The translations under genes were made by a program, and so were the position numbers. Under the pieces are notes generated by a model that had not been told where the DNA came from, made no database searches, and saw only the letters and a list, made by a program, of their open reading frames with translations. Source: a virus. From it: a DNA stretch of 64,000 nt. The DNA lies in the IMG/VR virus record IMGVR_UViG_3300038415_000014, positions 62,001 through 126,000 of that record; one strand, given 5' to 3'. Of the stretch, positions 45,125 to 52,935 are shown piece after piece. The number at the start of each line of letters is the position of its first letter. Position 1 is the first letter of the stretch.

Positions 45125-45537
45125 GATGTCACCACCTGTGGGCTTTTGACAAGAGGATCATAGGTCGACGCAGAGGCATCACCTTTTTCCTTCCGAGCTA
45201 GTTCTTGAGCCTCTCTCCAAGTACCAGTCTCTTCGCCCTTGTAGTTAGGTTGAAGACTAGCCTTGAACACGTGGTCTTTCTCCTTCTTAGCAACCTCTTC
45301 GCGACGCTTCTTTCGATAAGCGTTTTCTTTGATGGACTTCGTAGCCCACCCACCGGACTCTCCTTCTTTCAGGATGAATCCAAGGTTACCAGGAGCGAAA
45401 CCAATCTTAGCCTCAAGACCACAATTGCTGCAGGTTAGAGTCTTCTCCCCTGCTTGTACTGCATCATAGTCGGCATAGGAGAGCCGTCGGTCTTTGCTAG
45501 TTCCACATTCGAGACAGTCAATTTTGTAGGTGGGCAT
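45121..45537 (-). CDS. Zinc-ribbon protein
   Basis: 138 residues from the ATG at 45537, with a GAGGA site; a GTG five codons upstream is less likely. MPTYKIDCLECG ... LTCSNCG makes a zinc ribbon related to FmdB, followed by the conserved IGFAPGNLGF and a basic coil (YRKKRREEVAKKEKDH). It resembles the 145-residue ribbon at 23885-24322. Role unknown; perhaps a small assembly or regulatory factor. Confidence 0.72.
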   Translation of the reverse strand: MPTYKIDCLECGTSKDRRLSYADYDAVQAGEKTLTCSNCGLEAKIGFAPGNLGFILKEGESGGWATKSIKENAYRKKRREEVAKKEKDHVFKASLQPNYKGEETGTWREAQELARKEKGDASASTYDPLVKSPQVVTS

Positions 45538-45552
45538 GACTTCCTCATACAC

Positions 45553-46407
45553 CTACTTGCCCTTTTTCTTGACTGGTATGGACCACCCGCGAACTTTGGA
45601 CATCACAGCTGCAACATGCTTGCAAACCCTATTGATTCGCGCTGGGTCTTTGATATCAGGTGTGGATGCTGTACCCGTGGGTCTTCCATCAAGATACTTC
45701 TCACCCTTGGCGTGGTATTCTGAACCCAACCACCTCCATGCCTTGCACGAACACGAGAAATTAACTTCCATCTTGGCAATGGCAGTCATGTTCCCCTTTC
45801 GGGCCGCCTTGAGCTTGACCATCTTGGGTCCATGACCACAATCCACCGAAAAGATCCACCTGAGGTTAGGAACGTCAGCTCTCTTGGTGACAGCCACACA
45901 AGTGGCTGCCCGTTGAGTCACCTGTGGATTCAAACCCTGTTCAATCTCAGAAAGCTTCGAGGCTATTCGTACCGGGGCTTCGAAGGATACCGGAGCCTCA
46001 TGAGCGCACTTGAGTAGCCAGAGCTGGGCCACATTCTCAACCATCGCAGCGTTATGACGATTGGGAATGCCATCTCGGTATGGATACCTAGTGATGGAAT
46101 CATCATCTACGTGAGGGCCTGGGCGTCGATAGGTAGGCCTAGCGTACTGGTGGTCCCTCTCATCCGGCTTGGTCTGGTCCTTCAGCAAGTCGTCTGCTTT
46201 ATCACGACGATACATCGACTCGTCTTTGATGTCAGGCTTACGCTCATCCTCTTCCGATGGCTTCGAGAAGGTCGAGGTCCCCGGGATGTCAGGGTCCAAT
46301 CCAACTCCCTTCTCGGAAGGACCACCCCCAGGGAGCCCAGACTCAGCCACTGGAGAACCTCCAGCTGCTGGCCCGTACGGGGGTCGAAGAACGAGAGGTT
46401 GGATCAT
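45553..46407 (-). CDS. SWIM-type zinc finger protein
   Basis: 284 residues, ATG at 46407. The first 110 residues are Pro/Gly/Asp-rich and disordered. A globular domain follows at about 120-200. Near residues 215-265 lie FSCSCKAW and RVCKHVAAVM, giving the Cys-x-Cys ... Cys-x-His ligand set of SWIM fingers, which bind DNA or proteins. A segment like this between CxC and CKH recurs in large-phage proteins of unknown role. It may be a virion-associated DNA-binding protein, but there is no direct evidence. Confidence 0.72.
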   Translation of the reverse strand: MIQPLVLRPPYGPAAGGSPVAESGLPGGGPSEKGVGLDPDIPGTSTFSKPSEEDERKPDIKDESMYRRDKADDLLKDQTKPDERDHQYARPTYRRPGPHVDDDSITRYPYRDGIPNRHNAAMVENVAQLWLLKCAHEAPVSFEAPVRIASKLSEIEQGLNPQVTQRAATCVAVTKRADVPNLRWIFSVDCGHGPKMVKLKAARKGNMTAIAKMEVNFSCSCKAWRWLGSEYHAKGEKYLDGRPTGTASTPDIKDPARINRVCKHVAAVMSKVRGWSIPVKKKGK

Positions 46408-46411
46408 GCGC

Positions 46412-47077
46412 TCACTTCGCGAAGTCGGTTACAGGCCTCAGCATATTTATCTTTTCAGCGGCATGCATCACAGCCTCTGATGCTGGCCAAGGTCCGTTTT
46501 CAGGCTCCAACTGACCTAGAGCCGTAGACATACTGTGGAGCGCTGAGAAGAAGTACCTCTTTGGGTTTTTGGGGTTCTTTCTAGCAAGCTTCAAAGAGGC
46601 AATCGCGGTATCAACCTCTAATTGATACCGTTCGAGCAACTCCTTATCAAGAGCAGCAGACTTGAAGTTGTCCTTGTGCTCGTCGTGCATCTCCTTCCAC
46701 TTCTTGGAGTCTGACTCACCCATATTCTGAGTCGGGTCCGCTGGCTTCCCCTCCTCAAACCGACTCCGACGAGCTTCTTCCGTAGCGAAGATGTTCCAAC
46801 GTGCATTGTTCATGAGCTTACCTTTGAGGGATCGAGGAACACTTTTGGGGATCTTGTGGGATGCTTCGGTGAGTTTACTTGCAACCTCGGTGAGACCAAG
46901 GTTTTGGAACATCATGCCTAGGGTTTGGACCGCGGTTGCCGTGTTCAAGAAGACCATCTGCCAACTATCAGACTTTGCAGAACTAGCAGCATCATCAAGC
47001 ATCCTAATAGCGTGCTTGAGGTTATCTTGGACCAGCTCAGACTTATCTGGGCTGACTGCGGCTTCGACAACGGTCAT
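46412..47077 (-). CDS. Helical hypothetical protein
   Basis: 221 residues. The ATG overlaps the stop of the GIY-YIG gene (ATGA). Helices dominate (AIRMLDDAASSAKSD, MMFQNLGLTEVASKLTEAS), with a central NNARWNIFATEEARRSR segment. No catalytic motif. It was probably adjacent to the 297-residue gene before the endonuclease entered. Confidence 0.7.
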   Translation of the reverse strand: MTVVEAAVSPDKSELVQDNLKHAIRMLDDAASSAKSDSWQMVFLNTATAVQTLGMMFQNLGLTEVASKLTEASHKIPKSVPRSLKGKLMNNARWNIFATEEARRSRFEEGKPADPTQNMGESDSKKWKEMHDEHKDNFKSAALDKELLERYQLEVDTAIASLKLARKNPKNPKRYFFSALHSMSTALGQLEPENGPWPASEAVMHAAEKINMLRPVTDFAK

Positions 47078-47946
47078 GAGACCCCCAGAGTAGCTTGAGC
47101 CTTTCTGGCTTTCTTTTCAGCTTGGTATCTTCGATTCTGATCACGACGTTTGGCTCGTTGGAGTCGAACTTTGAGTGGTAAACTGGCATCCCTTGCAACA
47201 GCTCTTGCTGATGCAATGGCTCGCCCCTTACGCAGCCCCTCAAGGTTTGCCCTCTGCCATTCAGGGTCTTCATGCTGGATACGAAGTTGTTCTAGGTTAG
47301 CCTTACGCCACTCAGGATCAGATAGCTTTCTCTGAGCTGCTTTTGAACATGCTTCGATGTAATCAAGGTCTTCAGCCCTTCTCCTAGCTCCCTCAGCCAC
47401 GTTCTTGCGCCAGCTCAGGTCTGCAGTTCGTTTATGAACCCCTTCTCTTAGCTTCTCTTGACACTCAGGGTCTTCAGATCTTCTTCTAGCCGCCTCGACC
47501 ACATTCTTATGCCACTCAGGAGTTGCAGAACGCCTACGAGAGCCTTCTGAACATGCCCTATGCCAATTAGGGTCTGCCTTTCTCTTACTGGCTCCTCGCA
47601 TCAACTTATCACGAGCTTCTGGAACAGAAAAGTCAACACCCTCACCACCGTTAGTTAGGTTGTACCCGTTTGGTACAGTACAACTATGAGATGCAATCTG
47701 AGCAACTTCAAACTTCAACATCTCCTCGACTGTAGACGCGGTTTCAAGACACTCAATCTTGAAGTTGCTAGCTCCATACTTTCGAATAGCTCGATGAAGG
47801 GCTAGAGGAGGATTACTTTTCTTTGCTAGACTCAAGTGCTGAGCCCATCGATGCCTAATGGATACCCTGGTACAACCGACATACCTCTTCCCGTTCACGA
47901 GATTCGTGATTAGGTAGACATACCCAGTAAAAGCAGTGGAATCCAT
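47074..47946 (-). CDS. GIY-YIG homing endonuclease with seven 17-residue repeats
   Basis: 290 residues, ATG at 47946. The nuclease domain occupies residues 1-105: GYVYLITNLVNGKRYVG gives the GIY and YIG-equivalent strands, with Arg31/Arg33 and catalytic Glu80 (KFEVAQIASH). Residues 124-242 are seven exact-length 17-residue repeats of form [AE]DPxWxxxxxEGxRRRx, as in NUMOD3-type DNA-binding helices; each probably reads a few base pairs of the target. A basic tail follows. It is a free-standing selfish element, coupled to the next gene by an ATGA overlap. Confidence 0.9.
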   Translation of the reverse strand: MDSTAFTGYVYLITNLVNGKRYVGCTRVSIRHRWAQHLSLAKKSNPPLALHRAIRKYGASNFKIECLETASTVEEMLKFEVAQIASHSCTVPNGYNLTNGGEGVDFSVPEARDKLMRGASKRKADPNWHRACSEGSRRRSATPEWHKNVVEAARRRSEDPECQEKLREGVHKRTADLSWRKNVAEGARRRAEDLDYIEACSKAAQRKLSDPEWRKANLEQLRIQHEDPEWQRANLEGLRKGRAIASARAVARDASLPLKVRLQRAKRRDQNRRYQAEKKARKAQATLGVS

Positions 47947-47969
47947 GAAGCTACTACACCAGATCTATA

Positions 47970-48863
47970 TTACTGATGCTTATCTTTTACGACGGACTTA
48001 TTTTTCTCCCACTGGTCTGCTATTTCCTGTAGATCTTCTTCACTGAGTGACGGATTCGCAGACTTAAAACCTTTCATCACTTCCTCCCTGGAGTTAGCCT
48101 GGATGGGTCCCATCGCTTCAAGGGCCTGCTGGGCTGTCTGAGACATGGCCATCAGAACCCGGTGAAGCCTCAATCTAGCAACTTCTGGGGGGATGCGAGC
48201 TGCCTGGACCTCATCAGCGATCCGGCGAAGGGCGGTTGCGATATGACTGGTGGACGCGGCTCTGAACATGGATGCTCTCTTTCCTTTGGGTGGTATCGAA
48301 GAAGGATGCCTGATCTTACTCAGGGCCTTATTAGCGAGTTCCTGAATATCCTTAGCTTTCCCCTGTAGTGGGGCTGGCAAAGAACTCTTGAGGTGAGCTA
48401 CCTCAAGTAAAAGATCCTCTAAACTGTTGGTGATGTCATTGACATCGCGAATGTTCAACTCTGCAGCCATCTTCTGAGCATTTTCAGGTCGAGGCTGAAT
48501 GAATGGAGACCTACGGTCGATCTGACGTAGGCGAGTATTACGAAGCACGTCTTCCAGCTCCTCTACCTTCTCGGGCTTGAGCTGGGACTTCAACTCTTCA
48601 TAGTCCAACCGAGAAGCTGCCAGCGCTGTGGCAGCCAGAGCCTTGTCAAGTTTGAACAATGAGTCTGGTATCCCATAGATGGTATCCCCCGCAATCTCGT
48701 AGAAGTGGTCTCGGCTCGGGGAGGTAGATATCAGGCGGACTGCCTGACTAACGAACTTCTTGAGCTGCTCACAACGAAGGCGGGCGTCAGTGAGCTCTTC
48801 CATTATGTAAATGAGAGCTCCTCCCTCTTTGTGAATGGTACCCGTCTGGTTGTCGTTGTCCAT
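47970..48863 (-). CDS. Helical hypothetical protein after a strong hairpin
   Basis: 297 residues from the ATG at 48863; no ribosome site separates it from the hairpin 9 nt upstream, so the internal Met at about residue 21 (MEELTDARLRC) may be the real start. The protein is mostly amphipathic helix (LDYEELKSQLKPEKVEELED; ATALRRIADEVQAAR) with no known motif. It lies downstream of head-associated genes and may be a minor head protein. Confidence 0.68.
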   Translation of the reverse strand: MDNDNQTGTIHKEGGALIYIMEELTDARLRCEQLKKFVSQAVRLISTSPSRDHFYEIAGDTIYGIPDSLFKLDKALAATALAASRLDYEELKSQLKPEKVEELEDVLRNTRLRQIDRRSPFIQPRPENAQKMAAELNIRDVNDITNSLEDLLLEVAHLKSSLPAPLQGKAKDIQELANKALSKIRHPSSIPPKGKRASMFRAASTSHIATALRRIADEVQAARIPPEVARLRLHRVLMAMSQTAQQALEAMGPIQANSREEVMKGFKSANPSLSEEDLQEIADQWEKNKSVVKDKHQ

Positions 48864-48872
48864 CGAACAGAA

Positions 48873-48912
48873 GAAGCTACAAGAGGACTAACGATCACCC
48901 TCTTGTAGCTTC
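48873..48912 (-). terminator. 14-bp perfect hairpin
   Basis: Arms GAAGCTACAAGAGG and CCTCTTGTAGCTTC with a 12-nt loop, between the stop of the 431-residue gene and the next start. There is no U-tract on the minus strand, so it could be a terminator, an mRNA processing or stability element, or a translation block. Confidence 0.6.
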
Positions 48913-48940
48913 ACATTGATGCACTAGATGCGAGAGTAAC

Positions 48941-50236
48941 TCAGCTCTGGAATACCTCTGGGAACTCTTCAATGAGGATCTTCTTGAAGTCATCGCTCTC
49001 AGCAGCGAAGACGGCCCTGATGATGTCAGGGCGAGTTTCATAGTTCAGGCGAATCATTGCCAAACGACGCTTCCAATGGTCGGAGAAGTTGTAGTCCATC
49101 GGGAAGTCCTTGCAGATGGCCTGGGCGACTATCCTACGGTAGTCAGCGGTTCCATCACTTTCGATACGAGACTTTGGCTCGTCACCGGGAAGCATCGACG
49201 TCTGCTGAGGTACGGACTCCGCCTTAGCTTGCTGGTGGAACCCAGTCTTCGGGCCATTGGTGGTCCTGAAGGTGATACCCTCTTGCTCGATGACGGACTC
49301 TCTAGCCGGTCCGTCTGACCCTGAAGCATCGTATACCTCGGTCCCGCCACCAGAGGTGACCCCGACCGAGATCCCCTCAACAGTCTTCGTCTGGGTAGGA
49401 GCAACCTTCCCTACAATGGGTGAACCAGACGCGCTGACCATTCGAGCCTTGGGCTGTGGAGTAGGATCTGACCGTTTCATACCCGGCTGGTTCCTACTCG
49501 CCAGGTTACTGGTAACCGCTGGTGGAGGAACATACCCTGGGGTCCTACTCTGAATGTCATCAAGACGAGCAGCCTTCTCAGCTTTATAGATCGCTTGATC
49601 CTCAGGGCTCATCCTGGCTAATAGCTCCTCCTCAGTGATACCCTCACCAGGTTGGATCTTGACCAGCTCAGCGTCTCGGATGGCTGTACCAACCGTGTTG
49701 GGGGTCACCTGAAGACCGGTCTTAGCCGCAGTCTTGAAGGTTCTAGGGACTTCTTGCCCGAACTCTGCCCCTCCAATGATGTCACTACTAGTACCGCGAG
49801 CAACGTAGGCCCCCGCGCGCCCTTGAGATTGTCGAACCTCGTTGGTCCTCTGTTGGGCTGCATGAGTCCTAGCCGAGCTACTCATTACTACTCGCTCGTC
49901 AGATTCAACAGTAACAATGGCATTCCTCTTTGGCGGAGAGAGTGGGTTTGTACCTAGGTCATTCGCAGCACGAACCCCAATGTTTGCCGAAGGGGCTGCT
50001 TGTGGGGCTGCCTCTGGGTCATAAACCTCAGCTGGGACAATCCAACCCATTCGAATCGCGCCCCTCAGAGTGGGGAGTATGAATCGGTTGCCATCAATCT
50101 CGACATTGGTCCCATCGAACAGGATCTCCATCCCGTCGTACACACTATGATTGGTCCCCCCTAGAGCAAACGACTTCGTCGAGATGAAGCGCTGCATTTT
50201 ACCTGGTACAAATCTGATCTGAGTCTGTAGTTCCAT
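48941..50236 (-). CDS. Head-associated protein of unknown function
   Basis: 431 residues, ATG with GGGAG site. The N-terminus (SFALGGTNHSVYDGMEILFDGTNVE) leads into FILPTLRGAIRMGWIVP, a pattern I associate with uncharacterised proteins encoded near the capsid genes of large phages. The middle (70-350) is disordered, Ser/Thr/Pro-rich; it contains FKTAAKTG, one of several KTA-type motifs in this module. The C-terminus is a compact helical domain (YNFSDHWKRRLAMIRLNYET). No enzyme motif. Confidence 0.72.
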   Translation of the reverse strand: MELQTQIRFVPGKMQRFISTKSFALGGTNHSVYDGMEILFDGTNVEIDGNRFILPTLRGAIRMGWIVPAEVYDPEAAPQAAPSANIGVRAANDLGTNPLSPPKRNAIVTVESDERVVMSSSARTHAAQQRTNEVRQSQGRAGAYVARGTSSDIIGGAEFGQEVPRTFKTAAKTGLQVTPNTVGTAIRDAELVKIQPGEGITEEELLARMSPEDQAIYKAEKAARLDDIQSRTPGYVPPPAVTSNLASRNQPGMKRSDPTPQPKARMVSASGSPIVGKVAPTQTKTVEGISVGVTSGGGTEVYDASGSDGPARESVIEQEGITFRTTNGPKTGFHQQAKAESVPQQTSMLPGDEPKSRIESDGTADYRRIVAQAICKDFPMDYNFSDHWKRRLAMIRLNYETRPDIIRAVFAAESDDFKKILIEEFPEVFQS

Positions 50237-50292
50237 CTTGGTCTCCCATAGGGTAGGTTTACCCAGTTACCTATAGGGGGCCTATAAACGAC

Positions 50293-50793
50293 TTATCGAT
50301 GGTTGACAGATTTGATGCAGAACTCACATGAGGATTTCGGCTTGTTCTTATGCCACCTCAGATGTGTATAGTATCGCCCGCGACTAGAGATTTCTTGCGA
50401 GCTAATACGAGATACACTCTTGCCTCGGAGTACTGATTTTTCCCCAAAGTACTCATATGGTAGTGGCCCTCCAAATTCCCAGAGGAGTATCTCCTCTATC
50501 CTCTGGAAGCCAAGGCTCTCTCGACAACGATTGATCAGGTCAAGCCCATCGCGGGAGATCCTAAAGAACTCTCGACCAAGGGTTATCTGATCTGCTTTCA
50601 GCAACTCATGAACATAGCTCTTGGACGCCTTGGTCCAAGCGAGTAGCGCTACGCTACGGAACGTACCCCTCTTAATGTTGATTAGCCCCTTAGTAATGCA
50701 ACTACTAGACGTGACCTTGACTACATTCGGCTCAACTAGAACGAAGTAGGTTCCCTTACAAGATGGGGCGGGCAGGTCTACAATGATTCCCAT
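50293..50793 (-). CDS. Unknown protein with a C-terminal Cys-x-x-Cys
   Basis: 166 residues, ATG at 50793, in its own small unit flanked by a hairpin upstream (50808-50851) and another downstream (50272-50286). An N-terminal alpha/beta region (KGTYFVLVEPNVVKVTSSSC) precedes helices, then YYTHLRWHKNKPKSSCEFC and a terminal His. The basic, aromatic C-terminus with Cys-x-x-Cys could bind nucleic acid. I do not recognise it; a mobile or regulatory gene is possible, as its compact, hairpin-bounded layout resembles that of the LAGLIDADG cassette. Confidence 0.65.
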   Translation of the reverse strand: MGIIVDLPAPSCKGTYFVLVEPNVVKVTSSSCITKGLINIKRGTFRSVALLAWTKASKSYVHELLKADQITLGREFFRISRDGLDLINRCRESLGFQRIEEILLWEFGGPLPYEYFGEKSVLRGKSVSRISSQEISSRGRYYTHLRWHKNKPKSSCEFCIKSVNHR

Positions 50794-50807
50794 CGATGTT
50801 AAGCCAC

Positions 50808-50851
50808 TAGGTGTCGTGGGTTAACCGAGAAGGCAAGACCCACGACACCTA
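50808..50851 (-). terminator. 13-bp perfect hairpin after the HU-like gene
   Basis: Arms TAGGTGTCGTGGG and CCCACGACACCTA with an 18-nt loop, 12 bp past the HU-like stop codon. No U-tract on the minus strand. Confidence 0.6.
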
Positions 50852-50862
50852 CCGATGAAAGA

Positions 50863-51216
50863 TCACTTCTTGGCGGTCTTCTTTGCCTTGGGGGCAGCCG
50901 GTGTCTTCGGGGTTGCAGCAACCACGCCGACTTCCACCTTGATGGCCTTGAGGAAACGCGCCTTCAGCTTCTTGGACGGTGGCTTGGCAGCAACGAGCAT
51001 CTCTTTGCCCGTGGACGGGTTACGAGCTTTGCGCTCTGCCTTGGCCGGTACATTCACAAGAGCGAACTTTACGACGCCTGGGAGTACGAACTTCTTGTCC
51101 TTCTTCAGGCTCCTGGCGGCAACGGTGTTAAGGGCAGTCAAGAACCCCTTAACATGGGACTTGGTGGTACCTTCCATCTCAGCAGCAACAGCCGCAATCA
51201 GTTCCGTCTTAGTCAT
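50863..51216 (-). CDS. HU-like DNA-binding protein with Lys/Ala/Pro tail
   Basis: 117 residues from the ATG at 51216 (AGAAGGA site, 10-nt spacing). The body has the HU/IHF layout: two N-terminal helices (MTKTELIAAVAAEMEG), a sheet with FVLPGVVKFALVNV, and the DNA-gripping arm KARNPSTGKEM, equivalent to the conserved R-x-x-RNPxTG of HU. After a final helix it ends in a lysine, alanine and proline tail (PKTPAAPKAKKTAKK), as in histone H1-like bacterial proteins. It should bend or compact DNA. Encoded among head genes, it may act in genome packaging or in the infected cell. Confidence 0.9.
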   Translation of the reverse strand: MTKTELIAAVAAEMEGTTKSHVKGFLTALNTVAARSLKKDKKFVLPGVVKFALVNVPAKAERKARNPSTGKEMLVAAKPPSKKLKARFLKAIKVEVGVVAATPKTPAAPKAKKTAKK

Positions 51217-51329
51217 ATCTAATATTCCTTCTGATTTGGGTTTTTCGCGGAAGGAACACTCTCCACTCCGTCTACTGGGGATAACTACACCGCCAATGAG
51301 TGATTCATCGGGGTGGTAGAGAAATAAAT

Positions 51330-51788
51330 CTAGGACCCCTCTGCGAGCCCTTCGGCAGGTGGATCTGAGCCTGCCCACAAGTCGGTTAGTTCTACTTGTG
51401 GGTGGGATGTGATAGTCAACATAGCCTGTTGAGCAAAAGCGGTATCCTCCTCGCGAGACCTAAGGAAACATTCTACTCTGGCCTGGACTTCATCATAGGC
51501 TGCTGCCAAAGCCAGTTCCTCAGTGTGGGCCTCTCCTTTGAACTCCTGACTAAACACGTTCTCGAAGACATTAGGAGCGGCGTCACTTTCGGTACCCTGA
51601 TCAAGGATACTCAAGTCACCGGTGTATCGGTCCCCCGATAACTTGACGGTTACTTCCCAAGTAGAGCCAGCTGGAAGCTCCTCGACAGGGCTACTTTTGA
51701 AAGTGAAGGTAACTGTTGTCAGAGCATTGCGATTGATCGCCTTACCATAGATGTGAAGGGCCTCGGAAATGGTAGCTAGGATGCTCAT
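51330..51788 (-). CDS. Small hypothetical protein
   Basis: 152 residues from the ATG at 51788; a start at 51845 would lie inside a hairpin. Beta strands (LTTVTFTFKSSPVEEL, STWEVTVKLSGDRYTG) precede a helix (EELALAAAYDEVQARVECFL) and an acidic end. It resembles small alpha/beta accessory proteins; no specific family. It lies between the LAGLIDADG cassette and the HU-like gene. Confidence 0.65.
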   Translation of the reverse strand: MSILATISEALHIYGKAINRNALTTVTFTFKSSPVEELPAGSTWEVTVKLSGDRYTGDLSILDQGTESDAAPNVFENVFSQEFKGEAHTEELALAAAYDEVQARVECFLRSREEDTAFAQQAMLTITSHPQVELTDLWAGSDPPAEGLAEGS

Positions 51789-51817
51789 GCACCCTGAGTA
51801 CACCGGAAGTAAGAGGC

Positions 51818-51859
51818 GACAGGACCCAAGGGGATAGAAATCCACCCTTGGGTCCTGTC
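51818..51859 (-). terminator. 15-bp perfect hairpin closing the LAGLIDADG cassette
   Basis: Arms GACAGGACCCAAGGG and CCCTTGGGTCCTGTC with a 12-nt loop, 10 bp after the endonuclease stop codon. It is the longest perfect stem seen in the window and marks the downstream edge of the endonuclease unit. Confidence 0.65.
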
Positions 51860-51869
51860 TCAGCTGTGG

Positions 51870-52817
51870 TCATGGTTCTTTATCGCGCGAGGGGCGCCCA
51901 ACCACCCGCTCATGCTCGATACCGTGCTTCTTCAGGTGACGGTTGATAGTGGATGCACCTACCCCAGTTAGTTTGGCCATCCTTCGAATCGGTACTCCTT
52001 GGGAAGCCATCTGACGAAGAGGCTCCTCAGGAGCCTTCTCACGAACTTGATAGTGTGGACCTTGAAAACCGAAGTTCAACTTGTAGTGCATGAACTCAGG
52101 CATGTGAGGCTTGACCAAGGAAATGAAGAGATGGGCTTGGTCCTCGCCCTCGAAGATGAACTGACCTGTACTGCCTTGACCAGGAGCCCATCGAGGTTTG
52201 AGGCTGAACTTACGAAAAGTGGTCTGTGCAACCTCTCTACTTTCTGGCTTCATACCGAAAGTGATGACGGGCCACCATGCGGCTGATCCGTCATCCATGA
52301 ACCAAATAGCGAGGGCGATGGCATCAACCAAGTCAACCACCTGAGATTGAAGCTGCTTGGGTCCGGGTTCTGGGTAAAACAACTCATGCCATGGGAGCAT
52401 GGTTGCGTGCGAAACGGTCTCAAATCGCCACCCCTCGTACTCTTCATCCTGAAGAGTCCAAGTTACAGGACGCAACCCTAACTGAACCCAAGGTCCCCAC
52501 TCCTTGCTCTTCCACTCCAAGTACTCTCTCTGATCCTCAGCGTGGTTCTCCATGTAGCGAGCGACATGAGTGCTCTTTGAGATCCTGCCGTCCCCAAGCA
52601 TTGAACCAACAAGAACAGATCGAAGCCGACCTTCAATAGGTAACACATCGTGTCGCTCGGTTCGACATAGAGTCTCGATCCCCCAACGATGCCTCCATCG
52701 ACGGATATGCTTCAGTGGACACCCTACCTGAGCAGCAATCTCAGAGTCCGTAAGCTTGGTCTCCAAATACAGAGTTCGTAATTCAGCTTCAGAGATGGGG
52801 CATGGTACAAGCTTCAT
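51870..52817 (-). CDS. LAGLIDADG homing endonuclease
   Basis: 315 residues from the ATG at 52817; a TTG 11 codons upstream coincides with a -35 promoter box. An N-terminal helix-turn-helix (LTDSEIAAQVGCPLKHIRRW) precedes two LAGLIDADG helices: LVGSMLGDG (about 69) and LAIWFMDDG (about 169), each ending in the acidic catalytic residue. A second helix-turn-helix (IRRMAKLTGVGASTINRHL) ends the protein. Two DNA-binding domains flanking a LAGLIDADG pair fit an autonomous homing endonuclease. It lies between the capsid gene and the following head genes, with its own promoter and a closing hairpin. Confidence 0.9.
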   Translation of the reverse strand: MKLVPCPISEAELRTLYLETKLTDSEIAAQVGCPLKHIRRWRHRWGIETLCRTERHDVLPIEGRLRSVLVGSMLGDGRISKSTHVARYMENHAEDQREYLEWKSKEWGPWVQLGLRPVTWTLQDEEYEGWRFETVSHATMLPWHELFYPEPGPKQLQSQVVDLVDAIALAIWFMDDGSAAWWPVITFGMKPESREVAQTTFRKFSLKPRWAPGQGSTGQFIFEGEDQAHLFISLVKPHMPEFMHYKLNFGFQGPHYQVREKAPEEPLRQMASQGVPIRRMAKLTGVGASTINRHLKKHGIEHERVVGRPSRDKEP

Positions 52818-52822
52818 GCTGT

Positions 52823-52850
52823 ACAGTACCACTAAGCTTTGAGGTGTCAA
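52823..52850 (-). promoter_or_regulatory. Sigma70-like promoter giving a leaderless endonuclease message
   Basis: On the minus strand TTGACA (52845-52850), 16 bp, then TACTGT (52823-52828); the ATG begins 5 nt after the -10 box, at the expected start point, so the message would be leaderless. It lies just past the capsid-gene hairpin. Confidence 0.6.
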
Positions 52851-52882
52851 TGATTAGGCTCAATATGGAGCATTAAAGAGGA

Positions 52883-52912
52883 AGGCCGGGAGTCCTTTCG
52901 GAAACCCGGCCT
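52883..52912 (-). terminator. Terminator-like hairpin after the major capsid gene
   Basis: Arms AGGCCGGG and CCCGGCCT, loop about 14 nt, 23 bp after the capsid stop, followed on the minus strand by a pyrimidine-rich TTCCTCTTT. This fits a rho-independent terminator. Confidence 0.65.
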
Positions 52913-52935
52913 ACACTCAATTCAGCCTATTAGGC

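Noticed and set aside
51217-51378. N-terminal extension of the HU-like protein to 171 residues
   Set aside because: The extension is unlike HU and the ATG at 51216 has a good ribosome site and the expected MTKTELI start.
51789-51845. ATG at 51845 as start of the small head gene
   Set aside because: It falls inside the 15-bp hairpin; the ATG at 51788 is clear of it.
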